64,000 bases of DNA from Marivita sp. S6314 (GTDB lineage: Bacteria > Pseudomonadota > Alphaproteobacteria > Rhodobacterales > Rhodobacteraceae), in assembly GCF_023015985.1 (NCBI RefSeq), contig NZ_JALKAO010000003.1, positions 186,001 to 250,000 on the forward strand. The letters are read 5' to 3'. The notes beneath the pieces were generated by a model. It was given only the letters and a program-made list of their open reading frames with translations. It did not search any database and had not been told where the DNA came from. Made by a program: the position numbers and the translations under genes. Numbering within the stretch: position 1 is the stretch's first letter; each line of letters starts with the position of its first letter. Below, in pieces: positions 12,199 through 19,805 of the stretch.

Positions 12199-12798
12199 AT
12201 GGCCCACATTGATTACTTTTTCTCAACACTGTCGCCATACGCCTATCTTGCCGGTACCCGGTTGGAACAGGTGGCAGACAAACACGGGGCAAGTGTCACC
12301 TACAAACCCGTGGATATTGCGACGCTCTTTGGGCGGACGGGTGGGACACCTCCGAAGGATCGTCACCCCAGCCGGCTGGAACTGCGCGCACAGGAATTAG
12401 TGCGACAATCGAAGAAACTTGAATTGCCCATCAACCTGAAACCGGCATTTTGGCCCACCAATGCGGCTCCTTCGTCATATGCGATCATCGCAGCGCAAGC
12501 TGCGGGCGGTGGCGACCTTGGCAAACTGGTGCATGGGTTCATGGCCGCCGTCTGGGCCGATGACAAGGATATCGCCCAGGACGACGTTGTGCGCGGTGCC
12601 TTGCAGGACGCGGGGTTTGACCCGTCACTGGCCGATAGCGGGTTGCTGGCTGGGGCCGAAACCTATGCGGCCAACCTTGAAGAGGCGGTGACGCGCGGCG
12701 TGTTCGGGGCCCCGTTCTACATCACTGACACAGACCAGAGGTTCTGGGGGCAGGACCGGATCGAGGATCTGGACCTGTATCTGTCCGGCAAGCTTTGA
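12199..12798 (+). CDS. 2-hydroxychromene-2-carboxylate isomerase-like DsbA-fold protein
   Basis: A 199-residue thioredoxin/GST-kappa-fold protein without a CxxC. The N-terminal [14 protein letters not shown] carries the Ser-Pro-Tyr glutathione-contact motif of HCCA isomerases, and the C-terminal [14 protein letters not shown]...FWGQDRI is the conserved substrate/GSH region. HCCA isomerases act in naphthalene-type catabolism, but most alphaproteobacterial copies have unknown substrates and no aromatic catabolism genes are nearby. ATG at 12199 follows GAAAGGG. Directly followed by an alpha/beta hydrolase gene. Confidence 0.82.
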   Translation: MAHIDYFFSTLSPYAYLAGTRLEQVADKHGASVTYKPVDIATLFGRTGGTPPKDRHPSRLELRAQELVRQSKKLELPINLKPAFWPTNAAPSSYAIIAAQAAGGGDLGKLVHGFMAAVWADDKDIAQDDVVRGALQDAGFDPSLADSGLLAGAETYAANLEEAVTRGVFGAPFYITDTDQRFWGQDRIEDLDLYLSGKL

Positions 12799-12800
12799 GG

Positions 12801-13652
12801 ATGCAGATGCTCAGGGGTGGGTTTCCCGTCTTTGAACGGCATTTCGGCCATGGGGATGAACGGGCGGTTCTGCTGCATTGCGCCTTGGCCCAGTCCAAGT
12901 CGCTGTCGCGGCTGGCGGACGGTCTGTCGGATCGCCTGACCATGATTGCCCCGGACATGCCCGGCCATGGGCGCAGTGCGGCGTGGGATCATCGGTGCAA
13001 TATCCATGATCAGGTGACCGCTATTGCCCGGGATTGCCTTGGCAAAAGTGGCCATGTGGTCGGCCACAGCTTCGGTGCAACAGTTGCGTTGCGCGTCGCT
13101 TTGGAAAACCCGCGCGCGGTCCGCAGCCTGACGCTGATCGAACCCGTTTTGTTCGCAGCGGCACAGGAAAGCGATCCGGCGGCGCTGCAATCCTACAGGG
13201 ATGACGCGGCGGCCTTTGCCGAAGCGTTAAGGCAAGAAGACTGGGAGACCGCTGCACAGGCGTTTACCGCTGTTTGGGGGGATGGCCGGTCCTGGCAGGG
13301 GGTGCGTGAAGCGGAACGCGCCAGGTTTACCAGCCAGATGCACTTTATCCGCGAAACAGAAGAGGTGCTGCTGCACGACCACGCGGGCTTGCTTTCGCCC
13401 GGCAGACCCGAGCAGATCACCTGCCCGACGCTGCTGGTCCGCGGGGCAGACACGCATCCGATTATCGCTGTGATCCACCAAACGCTGGCCCGTCGTATCC
13501 CGAACGCTTCCGAGGTTGTGATCCCCGGCGCAGGTCACATGGTCCCGATCACCCATCCGGACCCGGTTGCGCAGCATATCAAGGCAATCTTGAACGCTGC
13601 AGCGCGGCAGACCCTTGCAACATCAGGACCGGTACGCCATCTACCCCAGTGA
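12801..13652 (+). CDS. alpha/beta hydrolase
   Basis: A 283-residue alpha/beta-hydrolase-fold protein. The nucleophile elbow VGHSFGATVAL places Ser near residue 90. Asp of the triad is probably in VRGADTHPII and His in GAGHMVPITHP near the C-terminus. The oxyanion region HCALAQSKS follows strand 3. The substrate is unknown. It begins two bases after the isomerase stop; ATG 12801 is chosen, but a TTG at 12795 and an ATG at 12807 (6 bases after GAGG) are alternatives. Probably co-transcribed with the flanking genes. Confidence 0.8.
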   Translation: MQMLRGGFPVFERHFGHGDERAVLLHCALAQSKSLSRLADGLSDRLTMIAPDMPGHGRSAAWDHRCNIHDQVTAIARDCLGKSGHVVGHSFGATVALRVALENPRAVRSLTLIEPVLFAAAQESDPAALQSYRDDAAAFAEALRQEDWETAAQAFTAVWGDGRSWQGVREAERARFTSQMHFIRETEEVLLHDHAGLLSPGRPEQITCPTLLVRGADTHPIIAVIHQTLARRIPNASEVVIPGAGHMVPITHPDPVAQHIKAILNAAARQTLATSGPVRHLPQ

Positions 13653-13680
13653 AGAACCGCAAGCCGCGACAGGAGACAAT

Positions 13681-14604
13681 ATGATCGAACTCGGACAAGG
13701 CCCCGCAGACACCGACCTGATCAAGGATGTCACGGATCAGAGCTTTATGGCGGACGTGATCGAGGCCAGCAAAGACGTGCCGGTCATCGTGGATTTCTGG
13801 GCTCCGTGGTGTGGCCCGTGCAAAACGCTTGGCCCGATGCTCGAAGACGCGGTCCGCGCTGCGCGCGGGGCTGTGAAAATGGCCAAGGTCAATGTGGACG
13901 AAGCCCAGCAGATCGTTGCCGCGCTGTCGCAACAGGGATTGCCGTTGCAATCCATTCCAACCGTGGTCGCCATCTACCAGGGACGCCCCATCGACATGTT
14001 CCAGGGCGCTGTCCCGCAATCCGAAATCGCAAGTTTCATCGAACGGGCAGTCAAGGCGGCTGGCGGGGATGCCAGCGGGGGGCTCGACGATGCGGTGGCG
14101 GCGGCAGAGGAAATGCTTGAAGATGGCGCAGCCGTTGATGCGGCTCAGACGTTCTCGGCTGTATTGTCAGAAGCTCCGGATCACGCAGGGGCCTATGGCG
14201 GACTGGTCCGCGCGCATATCGCTATGGGCGAACTGGATCAGGCCGAGGCCATATTGAACGGTGCCCCGGCGGAGATCTCTGAAAGCGCGGAACTTGAAGC
14301 GGCACATGCGCAGCTTGAACTGGCCAAGCAAGCCAGCAATTCGGGACCGGTGTCCGAGCTTGAAGCGGCCGTTGCTGCGGACGAGAACAACCATCAGGCC
14401 CGGTTCGACCTTGCGCAGGCGCTCTATGCCGCGGGGGATGGGCAGGCGGCCGTGGATCACCTTCTGGAGCTGTTCCGCCGCGATCGTGCATGGAATGACG
14501 AGGCTGCCAAGACGCAGTTGATGACGATTTTCGAGGCGCTCAAACCGAATGATCCGGTGGCCCTCAATGGCCGCCGTCGGCTGAGCTCGATGATATTTGC
14601 CTGA
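13681..14604 (+). CDS. cnoX: CnoX/YbbN-type thioredoxin-TPR protein
   Basis: A 307-residue protein with an N-terminal thioredoxin domain followed by TPR-like helices. The redox motif is WAPWCGPCK with Cys44 and Cys47, and the cis-proline region SIPTVVAIYQG is present. The C-terminal half is Ala/Glu-rich helical repeat. In E. coli CnoX is a chaperedoxin that protects substrates and hands them to GroEL; E. coli CnoX has SxxC, while alphaproteobacterial copies often keep CGPC, which suggests real redox activity here. ATG 13681 follows AGGAGA. Confidence 0.88.
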   Translation: MIELGQGPADTDLIKDVTDQSFMADVIEASKDVPVIVDFWAPWCGPCKTLGPMLEDAVRAARGAVKMAKVNVDEAQQIVAALSQQGLPLQSIPTVVAIYQGRPIDMFQGAVPQSEIASFIERAVKAAGGDASGGLDDAVAAAEEMLEDGAAVDAAQTFSAVLSEAPDHAGAYGGLVRAHIAMGELDQAEAILNGAPAEISESAELEAAHAQLELAKQASNSGPVSELEAAVAADENNHQARFDLAQALYAAGDGQAAVDHLLELFRRDRAWNDEAAKTQLMTIFEALKPNDPVALNGRRRLSSMIFA

Positions 14605-14631
14605 GCGGTCCGCTGGGCTAGGTCATCGAAT

Positions 14632-15276
14632 ATGACAAGAGTCACTGAATTGCCGGGTTCAATTCCCGTTTTCCCGTTGCCCGGGGCGCTTTTGCTGCCT
14701 CGCGCGCGGTTGCCGTTGCATCTGTTTGAACCCCGTTATCTCCAGATGCTGGAAGATGCGCTGAAGACGCCAGCCCGGCTTGTGGGGATGGTGCAACCGA
14801 ACGTGCGGCCCAACGGCGACGAAAACACGCTGCACCGGATTGGCTGTGCGGGACGCATCACCCAGTTTTCCGAAACCGAAGACGGACGATACATGATCAC
14901 CTTGTCCGGAATTTCCCGGTTCCGGGTCGAGGCCGAGATCGAAGGGTTCACACCGTATCGCAAGTTCGAAGTGAACTGGGACGGGTTTGACCGCGATCAG
15001 GGCGGACCGGAACATGACCGTGGCTTTGACCGTGACGTGTTCATGGATTTGCTGGATCGCTACTTCACCGCCCGGGACCTGTCGGCGGATTGGCCCACGC
15101 TCAAGGATGCGGATGACGAATTGCTGATCAATTCGCTGTCCATGCTGCTTGATTTCGAACCCGAAGAAAAACAGGCCCTGCTGGAAGCGCCCTCGCTGTC
15201 AACGCGCCGCGAAACGCTTGTGACATTGATCGAATATGCCCTGCGCGGCGGGCAGGCAGAGGATATCCTGCAGTGA
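14632..15276 (+). CDS. LON N-terminal substrate-binding domain protein
   Basis: A 214-residue protein consisting only of the LON N-domain (PUA-like fold): [20 protein letters not shown], then [14 protein letters not shown] near the start, and [13 protein letters not shown] in the middle. There is no AAA+ or protease domain, so it is not a Lon protease; standalone copies are thought to bind unfolded protein but the role is not established. Its stop overlaps the next start (GTGA), so the Trm112-like protein is translationally coupled to it. Confidence 0.88.
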   Translation: MTRVTELPGSIPVFPLPGALLLPRARLPLHLFEPRYLQMLEDALKTPARLVGMVQPNVRPNGDENTLHRIGCAGRITQFSETEDGRYMITLSGISRFRVEAEIEGFTPYRKFEVNWDGFDRDQGGPEHDRGFDRDVFMDLLDRYFTARDLSADWPTLKDADDELLINSLSMLLDFEPEEKQALLEAPSLSTRRETLVTLIEYALRGGQAEDILQ

Positions 15277-15455
15277 CAGACGGACACGGGTTTGACCGCA
15301 AGATGCTGGAGGCGCTCGTTTGCCCCCAGACACAGGGACGGCTCGAATACGACGCGGCGCGGCAAGAACTGATCAGCCATGCGGCCCATCTGGTGTACCC
15401 GATCCGCGACGGTATTCCCGTCATGCTGATAGATGAGGCGCGCGATATCGACTGA
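15273..15455 (+). CDS. Trm112-like small protein with most zinc cysteines missing
   Basis: A 60-residue protein of the YcaR/Trm112 type: [18 protein letters not shown] followed by [21 protein letters not shown], the family's hallmark ending. Typical members read CPxCKG near the start with a second Cys pair; here only one cysteine (in CPQTQG) remains, so a zinc site is unlikely. Starts with GTG overlapping the LON-domain gene by four bases. In eukaryotes Trm112 activates methyltransferases; the bacterial role is unclear. Confidence 0.82.
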   Translation: MTDGHGFDRKMLEALVCPQTQGRLEYDAARQELISHAAHLVYPIRDGIPVMLIDEARDID

Positions 15456-15527
15456 CCCGACGCCTCTGAATTGACAGGCTTGGCCCCCTGCGATACCTCG
15501 CCGGTCTTTACGGGCAAAGAGGGTACG

Positions 15528-16436
15528 ATGGGACGCAAGCGCAAGGGGCGGGATATTTCCGGGTGGTTGGTTGTCGATAAACCGGCAGGCCTCACCTCGA
15601 CAGCTGTTGTCAACAAAGTGCGCTGGGCGTTTGACGCCAAAAAGGCGGGCCATGCGGGCACGCTTGATCCCGAGGCAACAGGCGTACTGGCGGTGGCCCT
15701 GGGTGAGGCGACCAAAACCGTGCCGTACATCACCGACGCGTTGAAGGCCTATGTGTTTACCGTACGGTTGGGGCAAGCCACCCGTACGGATGATGCCGAA
15801 GGTGACGTGATCTCCAGTTCGGAGAACCGCCCGACAGATGACGAGATCAAGGAAGCGCTGCACGCCTTTGTTGGTGAGATTCAACAGGTGCCGCCGCAGT
15901 ACTCGGCGGTCAAGATCGATGGCGAACGCGCCTATAAACGCGCGCGTGACGGGGAAGAGATGGACCTTGCGGCGCGTCCCTTGTGGGTTGAGGAATTGAC
16001 CTTGCTGGACCGTCCGGATCCCGATCATGCCGTGCTGGAACTGGTCTGCGGAAAAGGCGGGTACGTGAGGTCCATCGCGCGCGATCTGGGCGAAGCGCTG
16101 GGCTGTTACGGGCACGTTCTCAAACTGCGCCGGACCTGGTCGGGACCGTTTGACGCCGAAGAGGGTCTGAGCCTTGAGACGATTGACGCCTTGGCCCGCA
16201 CGCCGGAACTGGACGCGCATCTCAAGCCGCTTGAAATGGGCCTGACCGATCTGCCCGAACTCAGATGTTCCGCGGAGTCCGCAGTCCGGCTGCGCAACGG
16301 CAATCCGGCGATGGTTGTCGCGTCCGGTGTTGATTATGGCGAGGAATGCTGGGTGTCGCTGGACGGTGAGCCCATTGCGGTTGGTCGCTACAAATCCGGC
16401 GAGGTTCACCCGTCGCGTGTCTTTGTCACCGCATGA
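15528..16436 (+). CDS. truB: tRNA pseudouridine(55) synthase
   Basis: Converts U55 of the tRNA T-loop to pseudouridine. It has 302 residues. The catalytic Asp is in [14 protein letters not shown] (about Asp47 from this start); the DKPAGLTST and [14 protein letters not shown] segments and the [19 protein letters not shown] region are typical, and a C-terminal PUA-like part is present. The start at 15528 ([18 protein letters not shown]) follows AGAGGG. It overlaps the DUF1643 gene by ATGA. Confidence 0.96.
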   Translation: MGRKRKGRDISGWLVVDKPAGLTSTAVVNKVRWAFDAKKAGHAGTLDPEATGVLAVALGEATKTVPYITDALKAYVFTVRLGQATRTDDAEGDVISSSENRPTDDEIKEALHAFVGEIQQVPPQYSAVKIDGERAYKRARDGEEMDLAARPLWVEELTLLDRPDPDHAVLELVCGKGGYVRSIARDLGEALGCYGHVLKLRRTWSGPFDAEEGLSLETIDALARTPELDAHLKPLEMGLTDLPELRCSAESAVRLRNGNPAMVVASGVDYGEECWVSLDGEPIAVGRYKSGEVHPSRVFVTA

Positions 16437-16990
16437 GCGACCTGCCACCAGAGCTGAGCAATGGTCTGGTATATCGGTCCCATACGGCTGGCGGGTGTGT
16501 GTCGCGGGTCTGGTATTCGCGGTGTGATCAATACCGCTACGGGCTGTCGCGGGTCTGGGCACCTGAATTGCCAAGCGTCTTGTTCGTCATGCTGAACCCG
16601 TCAACGGCGGATGAGCATCGCAACGACCCGACCGTCGCGCGGTGTGAAATCCGTGCACGGCGTATGGGGTACGGCGCGATGATGATCGCGAATATCTTTG
16701 CGTTCCGCGCAACGAAACCGGTGGACCTCAAATCCGCAGCGGAGCCAACTGGGGCTATGAACGATGCGGTGCTCGCCCATTGGGCGCGGGTTGCGGATAT
16801 GACGGTTGCGGCCTGGGGCGCGCATGGGGGGCATCTGGAGCGCGGGCAGAGGATGGCGGCGGATCTGCCGGAAGGGACGGTGCATCTGGGGCTGACAAAG
16901 CACGGGCATCCCCGGCACCCGCTTTATGTGTCCTTCGAAACGGCCCCAACAGCCTGGCCCAAACGCCAGCGCTATCGCGCGTCTGATTGA
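16433..16990 (+). CDS. DUF1643 family protein
   Basis: A 185-residue protein of unknown function. The family signature is clear: RYGLSRVW, then [24 protein letters not shown], then [21 protein letters not shown], and a late WGAHGG. No signal peptide or membrane segment. It overlaps truB by four bases and so is translationally coupled to it. DUF1643 proteins occur scattered in bacteria and phages; a link to tRNA modification is only suggested by position here. Confidence 0.85.
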   Translation: MSDLPPELSNGLVYRSHTAGGCVSRVWYSRCDQYRYGLSRVWAPELPSVLFVMLNPSTADEHRNDPTVARCEIRARRMGYGAMMIANIFAFRATKPVDLKSAAEPTGAMNDAVLAHWARVADMTVAAWGAHGGHLERGQRMAADLPEGTVHLGLTKHGHPRHPLYVSFETAPTAWPKRQRYRASD

Positions 16991-17095
16991 TCGTTCAAAT
17001 TTTCTGGGTCTCAACGGACTGCGATGAGCGCTGGAAACAGTGCGTTTACTTCTTTGCTCTAACGTGACCGCAGATCGCACGTGTCGAAGGGTGTC

Positions 17096-17527
17096 ATGTT
17101 TTTTCTCACGATCTGTCTTTTGTGTCTGCTCGGTGTCTCTCTCTTTGTGTTTGCCGGGTCGCGAAAGAAGCCGACATCGGTCCGGTCCGCCTATGGTTCG
17201 CCACCGGTGGGCTGGCCCGATGTCCCGGTTTCTGCGCTGGGCCTGTTTCAACGCGAAGGGCGCATCAATGCGCTGCCACATACGCCTGCCAAATCGCGTT
17301 TGCCGTGCGCCATTCGGGAAGGCCCGCCTCGCGTCAACAGTTTTCGGGATGCACAAACCCTGCTGGTTGGGATGGTGAACCCACGGTCAAACCACACGCC
17401 AAAGATCGGTCTGAAACTGTCTGCGCAGGATGGTCCGGATTGGACGGATGTGTTCTTTGACGGCGATATCGTGGCCCGAATTCCCACGCAAGAACTTGCC
17501 CAATCCGGTGGCATGCGGCCCTCCTGA
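17096..17527 (+). CDS. small single-pass membrane protein, unknown
   Basis: A 143-residue frame that begins with a strong hydrophobic segment (about residues 2-20, MFFLTICLLCLLGVSLFVFA) followed by a positively charged stretch, so it would be inner-membrane anchored. The remainder has no domain I recognise, though LLVGMVNPRS and DWTDVFFDGDIVARIP look like folded sequence. ATG 17096 follows GAAGG; a GTG five codons earlier is possible. It stands alone between the truB group and rpsO. Probably real, but low support. Confidence 0.5.
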   Translation: MFFLTICLLCLLGVSLFVFAGSRKKPTSVRSAYGSPPVGWPDVPVSALGLFQREGRINALPHTPAKSRLPCAIREGPPRVNSFRDAQTLLVGMVNPRSNHTPKIGLKLSAQDGPDWTDVFFDGDIVARIPTQELAQSGGMRPS

Positions 17528-17684
17528 TCCCGATGCGGGGCTTGGACAGGGCACAGGGGTTTCCAAGCCAATCATTATCGCCTATACGCGCGCATCTGCT
17601 GTGATGGCAGAGATTCTCCATGGGCCTTGCTGGACGACATCCCGGCTTGTGCCATTCACTCAAACCTTCTGAAAGGAGACCCCG

Positions 17685-17954
17685 ATGTCGATCACTGTTG
17701 AAGAAAAGAACCGTCTGATCAAAGAATTCGCCACCAAAGACGGCGACACAGGTTCGCCCGAAGTGCAGGTTGCGATCCTCACAAGCCGGATCTCCACCCT
17801 GACCGAGCACTTCAAGACGCACAAGAAAGACAACCACTCCCGTCGTGGTCTGCTCAAGCTTGTGGCGCAGCGTCGTAAGCTTCTGGACTACACCAAAGGC
17901 AAGGACGAAGCGCGCTATCAGGACCTGATCAAGCGTCTTGGCATCCGCCGCTAA
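17685..17954 (+). CDS. rpsO: 30S ribosomal protein S15
   Basis: Primary 16S rRNA-binding protein of the small subunit. It has 89 residues, exactly the family length, with [38 protein letters not shown] and the RNA-binding [13 protein letters not shown] segment. Strong GAAAGGAG ribosome site. It is followed by its own terminator. In many proteobacteria pnp follows directly; here three other genes lie between. Confidence 0.99.
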   Translation: MSITVEEKNRLIKEFATKDGDTGSPEVQVAILTSRISTLTEHFKTHKKDNHSRRGLLKLVAQRRKLLDYTKGKDEARYQDLIKRLGIRR

Positions 17955-17977
17955 CACAGCCTTGGCTATGTGAAGAA

Positions 17978-18002
17978 GGGTCCGGTTTTCGGGCCCTTTT
18001 TT
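17978..18002 (+). terminator. intrinsic terminator after rpsO
   Basis: Stem GGGTCCG / CGGGCCC (one T-G pair) with a GTTTT loop, followed by six T. Confidence 0.9.
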
Positions 18003-18018
18003 GTTGCCTGCAGAAAAA

Positions 18019-18066
18019 CATACCAAAAAGTATTGTTCTGATTTTCAAAGCATACTAAAAGGTATG
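18019..18066. promoter_or_regulatory. paired TetR-type operators and promoter of the 18.1-19.7 kb operon
   Basis: Two related palindromes lie just upstream of the membrane-protein gene: CATACCAAAAAGTATT (18019-18034) and CATACTAAAAGGTATG (18051-18066), 32 bases apart, about three helical turns. A TTGTTC about 17 bases before TAAAAG would place a promoter between and over them. The second gene of the operon is a TetR-family repressor, so autoregulation is likely. Confidence 0.65.
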
Positions 18067-18084
18067 TAATTTGGGAGAAGTTCA

Positions 18085-18453
18085 ATGATCTGGTTTTCAA
18101 TTGCCGCTGTTTTGTCGTTCACATGGCTTTGCGTTCATCTATTTCTTGGCGGAAAAGAGATCGCGCAGCCCTTGTTGGCGTCTCAATCCCTCACGCCGGT
18201 TGTTCGCGATACGCAATATCTGTGTTGGCACTTTACAAGCTGCGCCATCGCGCTGATGGCGGGCTGCTTTGCCTATGCCGCGTGGAGCGGTGACGCCAGT
18301 CTGGCCTGGCCTGCCACCATCCTATCTGGTGCGTTTGCACTCACCGGAATCGGACTTGTCGCGCGCATCGGTCAAAGCCATGCACGCCTTCCGCAAGGTT
18401 GGTTGTTCGTCCCCGTTGCCATCGCCGGTGCGATCGGGCTTGCAAACATATGA
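18085..18453 (+). CDS. small four-helix membrane protein
   Basis: A 122-residue protein with four predicted membrane segments (about residues 3-20, 46-66, 74-94 and 104-121) and little loop sequence. I do not recognise a named function; the segment CWHFTSCAIALMAGCFAYA is reminiscent of small uncharacterised Rhodobacterales membrane proteins. First gene of a three-gene operon; its stop overlaps the TetR start by ATGA. GGGAGAAG ribosome site. Confidence 0.75.
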   Translation: MIWFSIAAVLSFTWLCVHLFLGGKEIAQPLLASQSLTPVVRDTQYLCWHFTSCAIALMAGCFAYAAWSGDASLAWPATILSGAFALTGIGLVARIGQSHARLPQGWLFVPVAIAGAIGLANI

Positions 18454-19016
18454 AGAAGCCGCGCTTCACCAAAGACAATTGGCTCGACCATGGGCACGAG
18501 CAATTGTCCCTGCACGGGCCTGAGGCATTAAAGCTGGATGCGATTTGCGACAGCGCAGGCAGGACCAAGGGGTCGTTCTATCATCACTTTCCAGACCACC
18601 CCACGTTTCTAAAGGGCATCATTGAACACTGGATCGCGCGGCATACCGATGCGCTGATCGAGGCGATCCCGGATAGTTTGCCTGCTGCGACCAAGGATGA
18701 AATGCTGACCGAACTGGCCATTGGCATCGACTACCGGCTCGAAATCGGCATCCGCGAACTGGCACGCCGCGATGCAAGTGTGGCAGGCTTGGTGGCCAAT
18801 GCCGATCGTCGCCGCCTGGCATTCCTTGCAGAGATTTATGTGGACCGGTACGCCATCTCGAAGGCGGATGCGTCATTCGCAGCGCAAATCGAATACGCCG
18901 CATACATCGGTACGATTCTGACACGTCCGGACATGAATGCCACAGACCAGGCGGAGTTTGCCGAGCGCTTTCAGAAGATCCTGCACGCCTATTTCGCACC
19001 CGAGGCGTCCGAATGA
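18450..19016 (+). CDS. TetR-family transcriptional regulator
   Basis: A 188-residue protein with the N-terminal TetR helix-turn-helix: FTKDNWLDHGHEQLSLHGPE, then LKLDAICDSAGRTKGSFYHHF (about residues 8-48). The C-terminal ligand/dimer domain is not diagnostic. It overlaps both neighbours by four bases, so the membrane protein, the regulator and the ATC-hydrolase-like enzyme are made together. Two palindromes in front of the operon are its likely operators. The inducing ligand is unknown. Confidence 0.9.
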   Translation: MKKPRFTKDNWLDHGHEQLSLHGPEALKLDAICDSAGRTKGSFYHHFPDHPTFLKGIIEHWIARHTDALIEAIPDSLPAATKDEMLTELAIGIDYRLEIGIRELARRDASVAGLVANADRRRLAFLAEIYVDRYAISKADASFAAQIEYAAYIGTILTRPDMNATDQAEFAERFQKILHAYFAPEASE

Positions 19017-19678
19017 AGCGCGTCGCGAAAGCGCTGTGGACACGCGGTTTTCTGCGTCAGATTGCGAAAGCCGGTGGTCCCAGCATCGGAGCAAAAGAAC
19101 TGCATTCTGCAAAGGCGCGGCACACAGACGTATCAAGGCAAAGCGGATTGGATGGGTTTGCGCAATTCCTGTTTGAAACCATCCTCAGCACGGCTTGGGT
19201 GCTGGAAGACCACTATGCAATTCCGCCGCACCGGTCTGTGGCGCTGCTGGGCGCAGCGCTTGTTGCGAACGGTCAGAGTGTAACAAAAGGGCTGACAGCT
19301 CTTTGGCTCAAGCTCAATCGTGACCCATTTGCGGCGTTGCAACGCGTCACGCCGCAGACCCGGATGCGCGACATCTGGGGGACCACGCTAGAGGCAGAGC
19401 AAACTGTCGAAGACGCGCGCATCAACCTGACAGTGACACGGTGTGGTTTTCACGACGCGTTCTGGCAGGCTGGGCGGAGTGACCTCACATCCGTTTTGTG
19501 TCGTTTCGACCTGCATTGGCATGAGACCATCCATGCCGCAAATCGCGGGGTGTCGGCTGACCGACTGTCATCCATCGCCCATGGTGCGCAGGCATGTAAA
19601 TTCGTCTATGCCCGTGCGACGCAGGCGGACGCGGCGGAGCCTTCCAAACCGCTTTCCAAACAAGGCAATCTCCTGTAA
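19013..19678 (+). CDS. L-2-amino-thiazoline-4-carboxylic acid hydrolase-family protein
   Basis: A 221-residue protein. The C-terminal half carries the family pattern: NLTVTRCGFHDAFWQAG, then LTSVLCRFDLHWHETIH, then a final HGAQACKFVYAR, with three conserved Cys. The characterised ATC hydrolase of Pseudomonas converts 2-aminothiazoline-4-carboxylate to N-carbamoyl-L-cysteine; most family members, including those beside TetR genes, have unknown substrates. Starts with ATG overlapping the TetR stop. Probably the effector enzyme of this small regulated operon. Confidence 0.75.
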   Translation: MKRVAKALWTRGFLRQIAKAGGPSIGAKELHSAKARHTDVSRQSGLDGFAQFLFETILSTAWVLEDHYAIPPHRSVALLGAALVANGQSVTKGLTALWLKLNRDPFAALQRVTPQTRMRDIWGTTLEAEQTVEDARINLTVTRCGFHDAFWQAGRSDLTSVLCRFDLHWHETIHAANRGVSADRLSSIAHGAQACKFVYARATQADAAEPSKPLSKQGNLL

Positions 19679-19737
19679 GGCGCACACATCTGAGACGTGA
19701 CGCTTCGACCCCGGCGCATGACATGGATGAAGGGGTC

Positions 19738-19793
19738 GGCGGCAATGGGGCCGCCATTCAAAACGGGAGACCCGGAGGGCCGGGAGTGCTCCC
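19738..19793 (+). promoter_or_regulatory. structured pnp mRNA leader (two hairpins)
   Basis: Hairpin one: GGCGGC / GCCGCC around an AATGGG loop (19738-19755). Hairpin two: outer GGGAG / CTCCC (19765-19769, 19789-19793) enclosing CCCGG / CCGGG with an AGGG loop. Their place 13 bases before the pnp start resembles the enterobacterial pnp leader that RNase III and PNPase process for autoregulation; that use here is inference. Confidence 0.55.
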
Positions 19794-19805
19794 CTACAGG
19801 AAACG

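Noticed and set aside
17334-18026. Minus-strand frame opposite rpsO
   Set aside because: Antisense to rpsO and its terminator; shadow.
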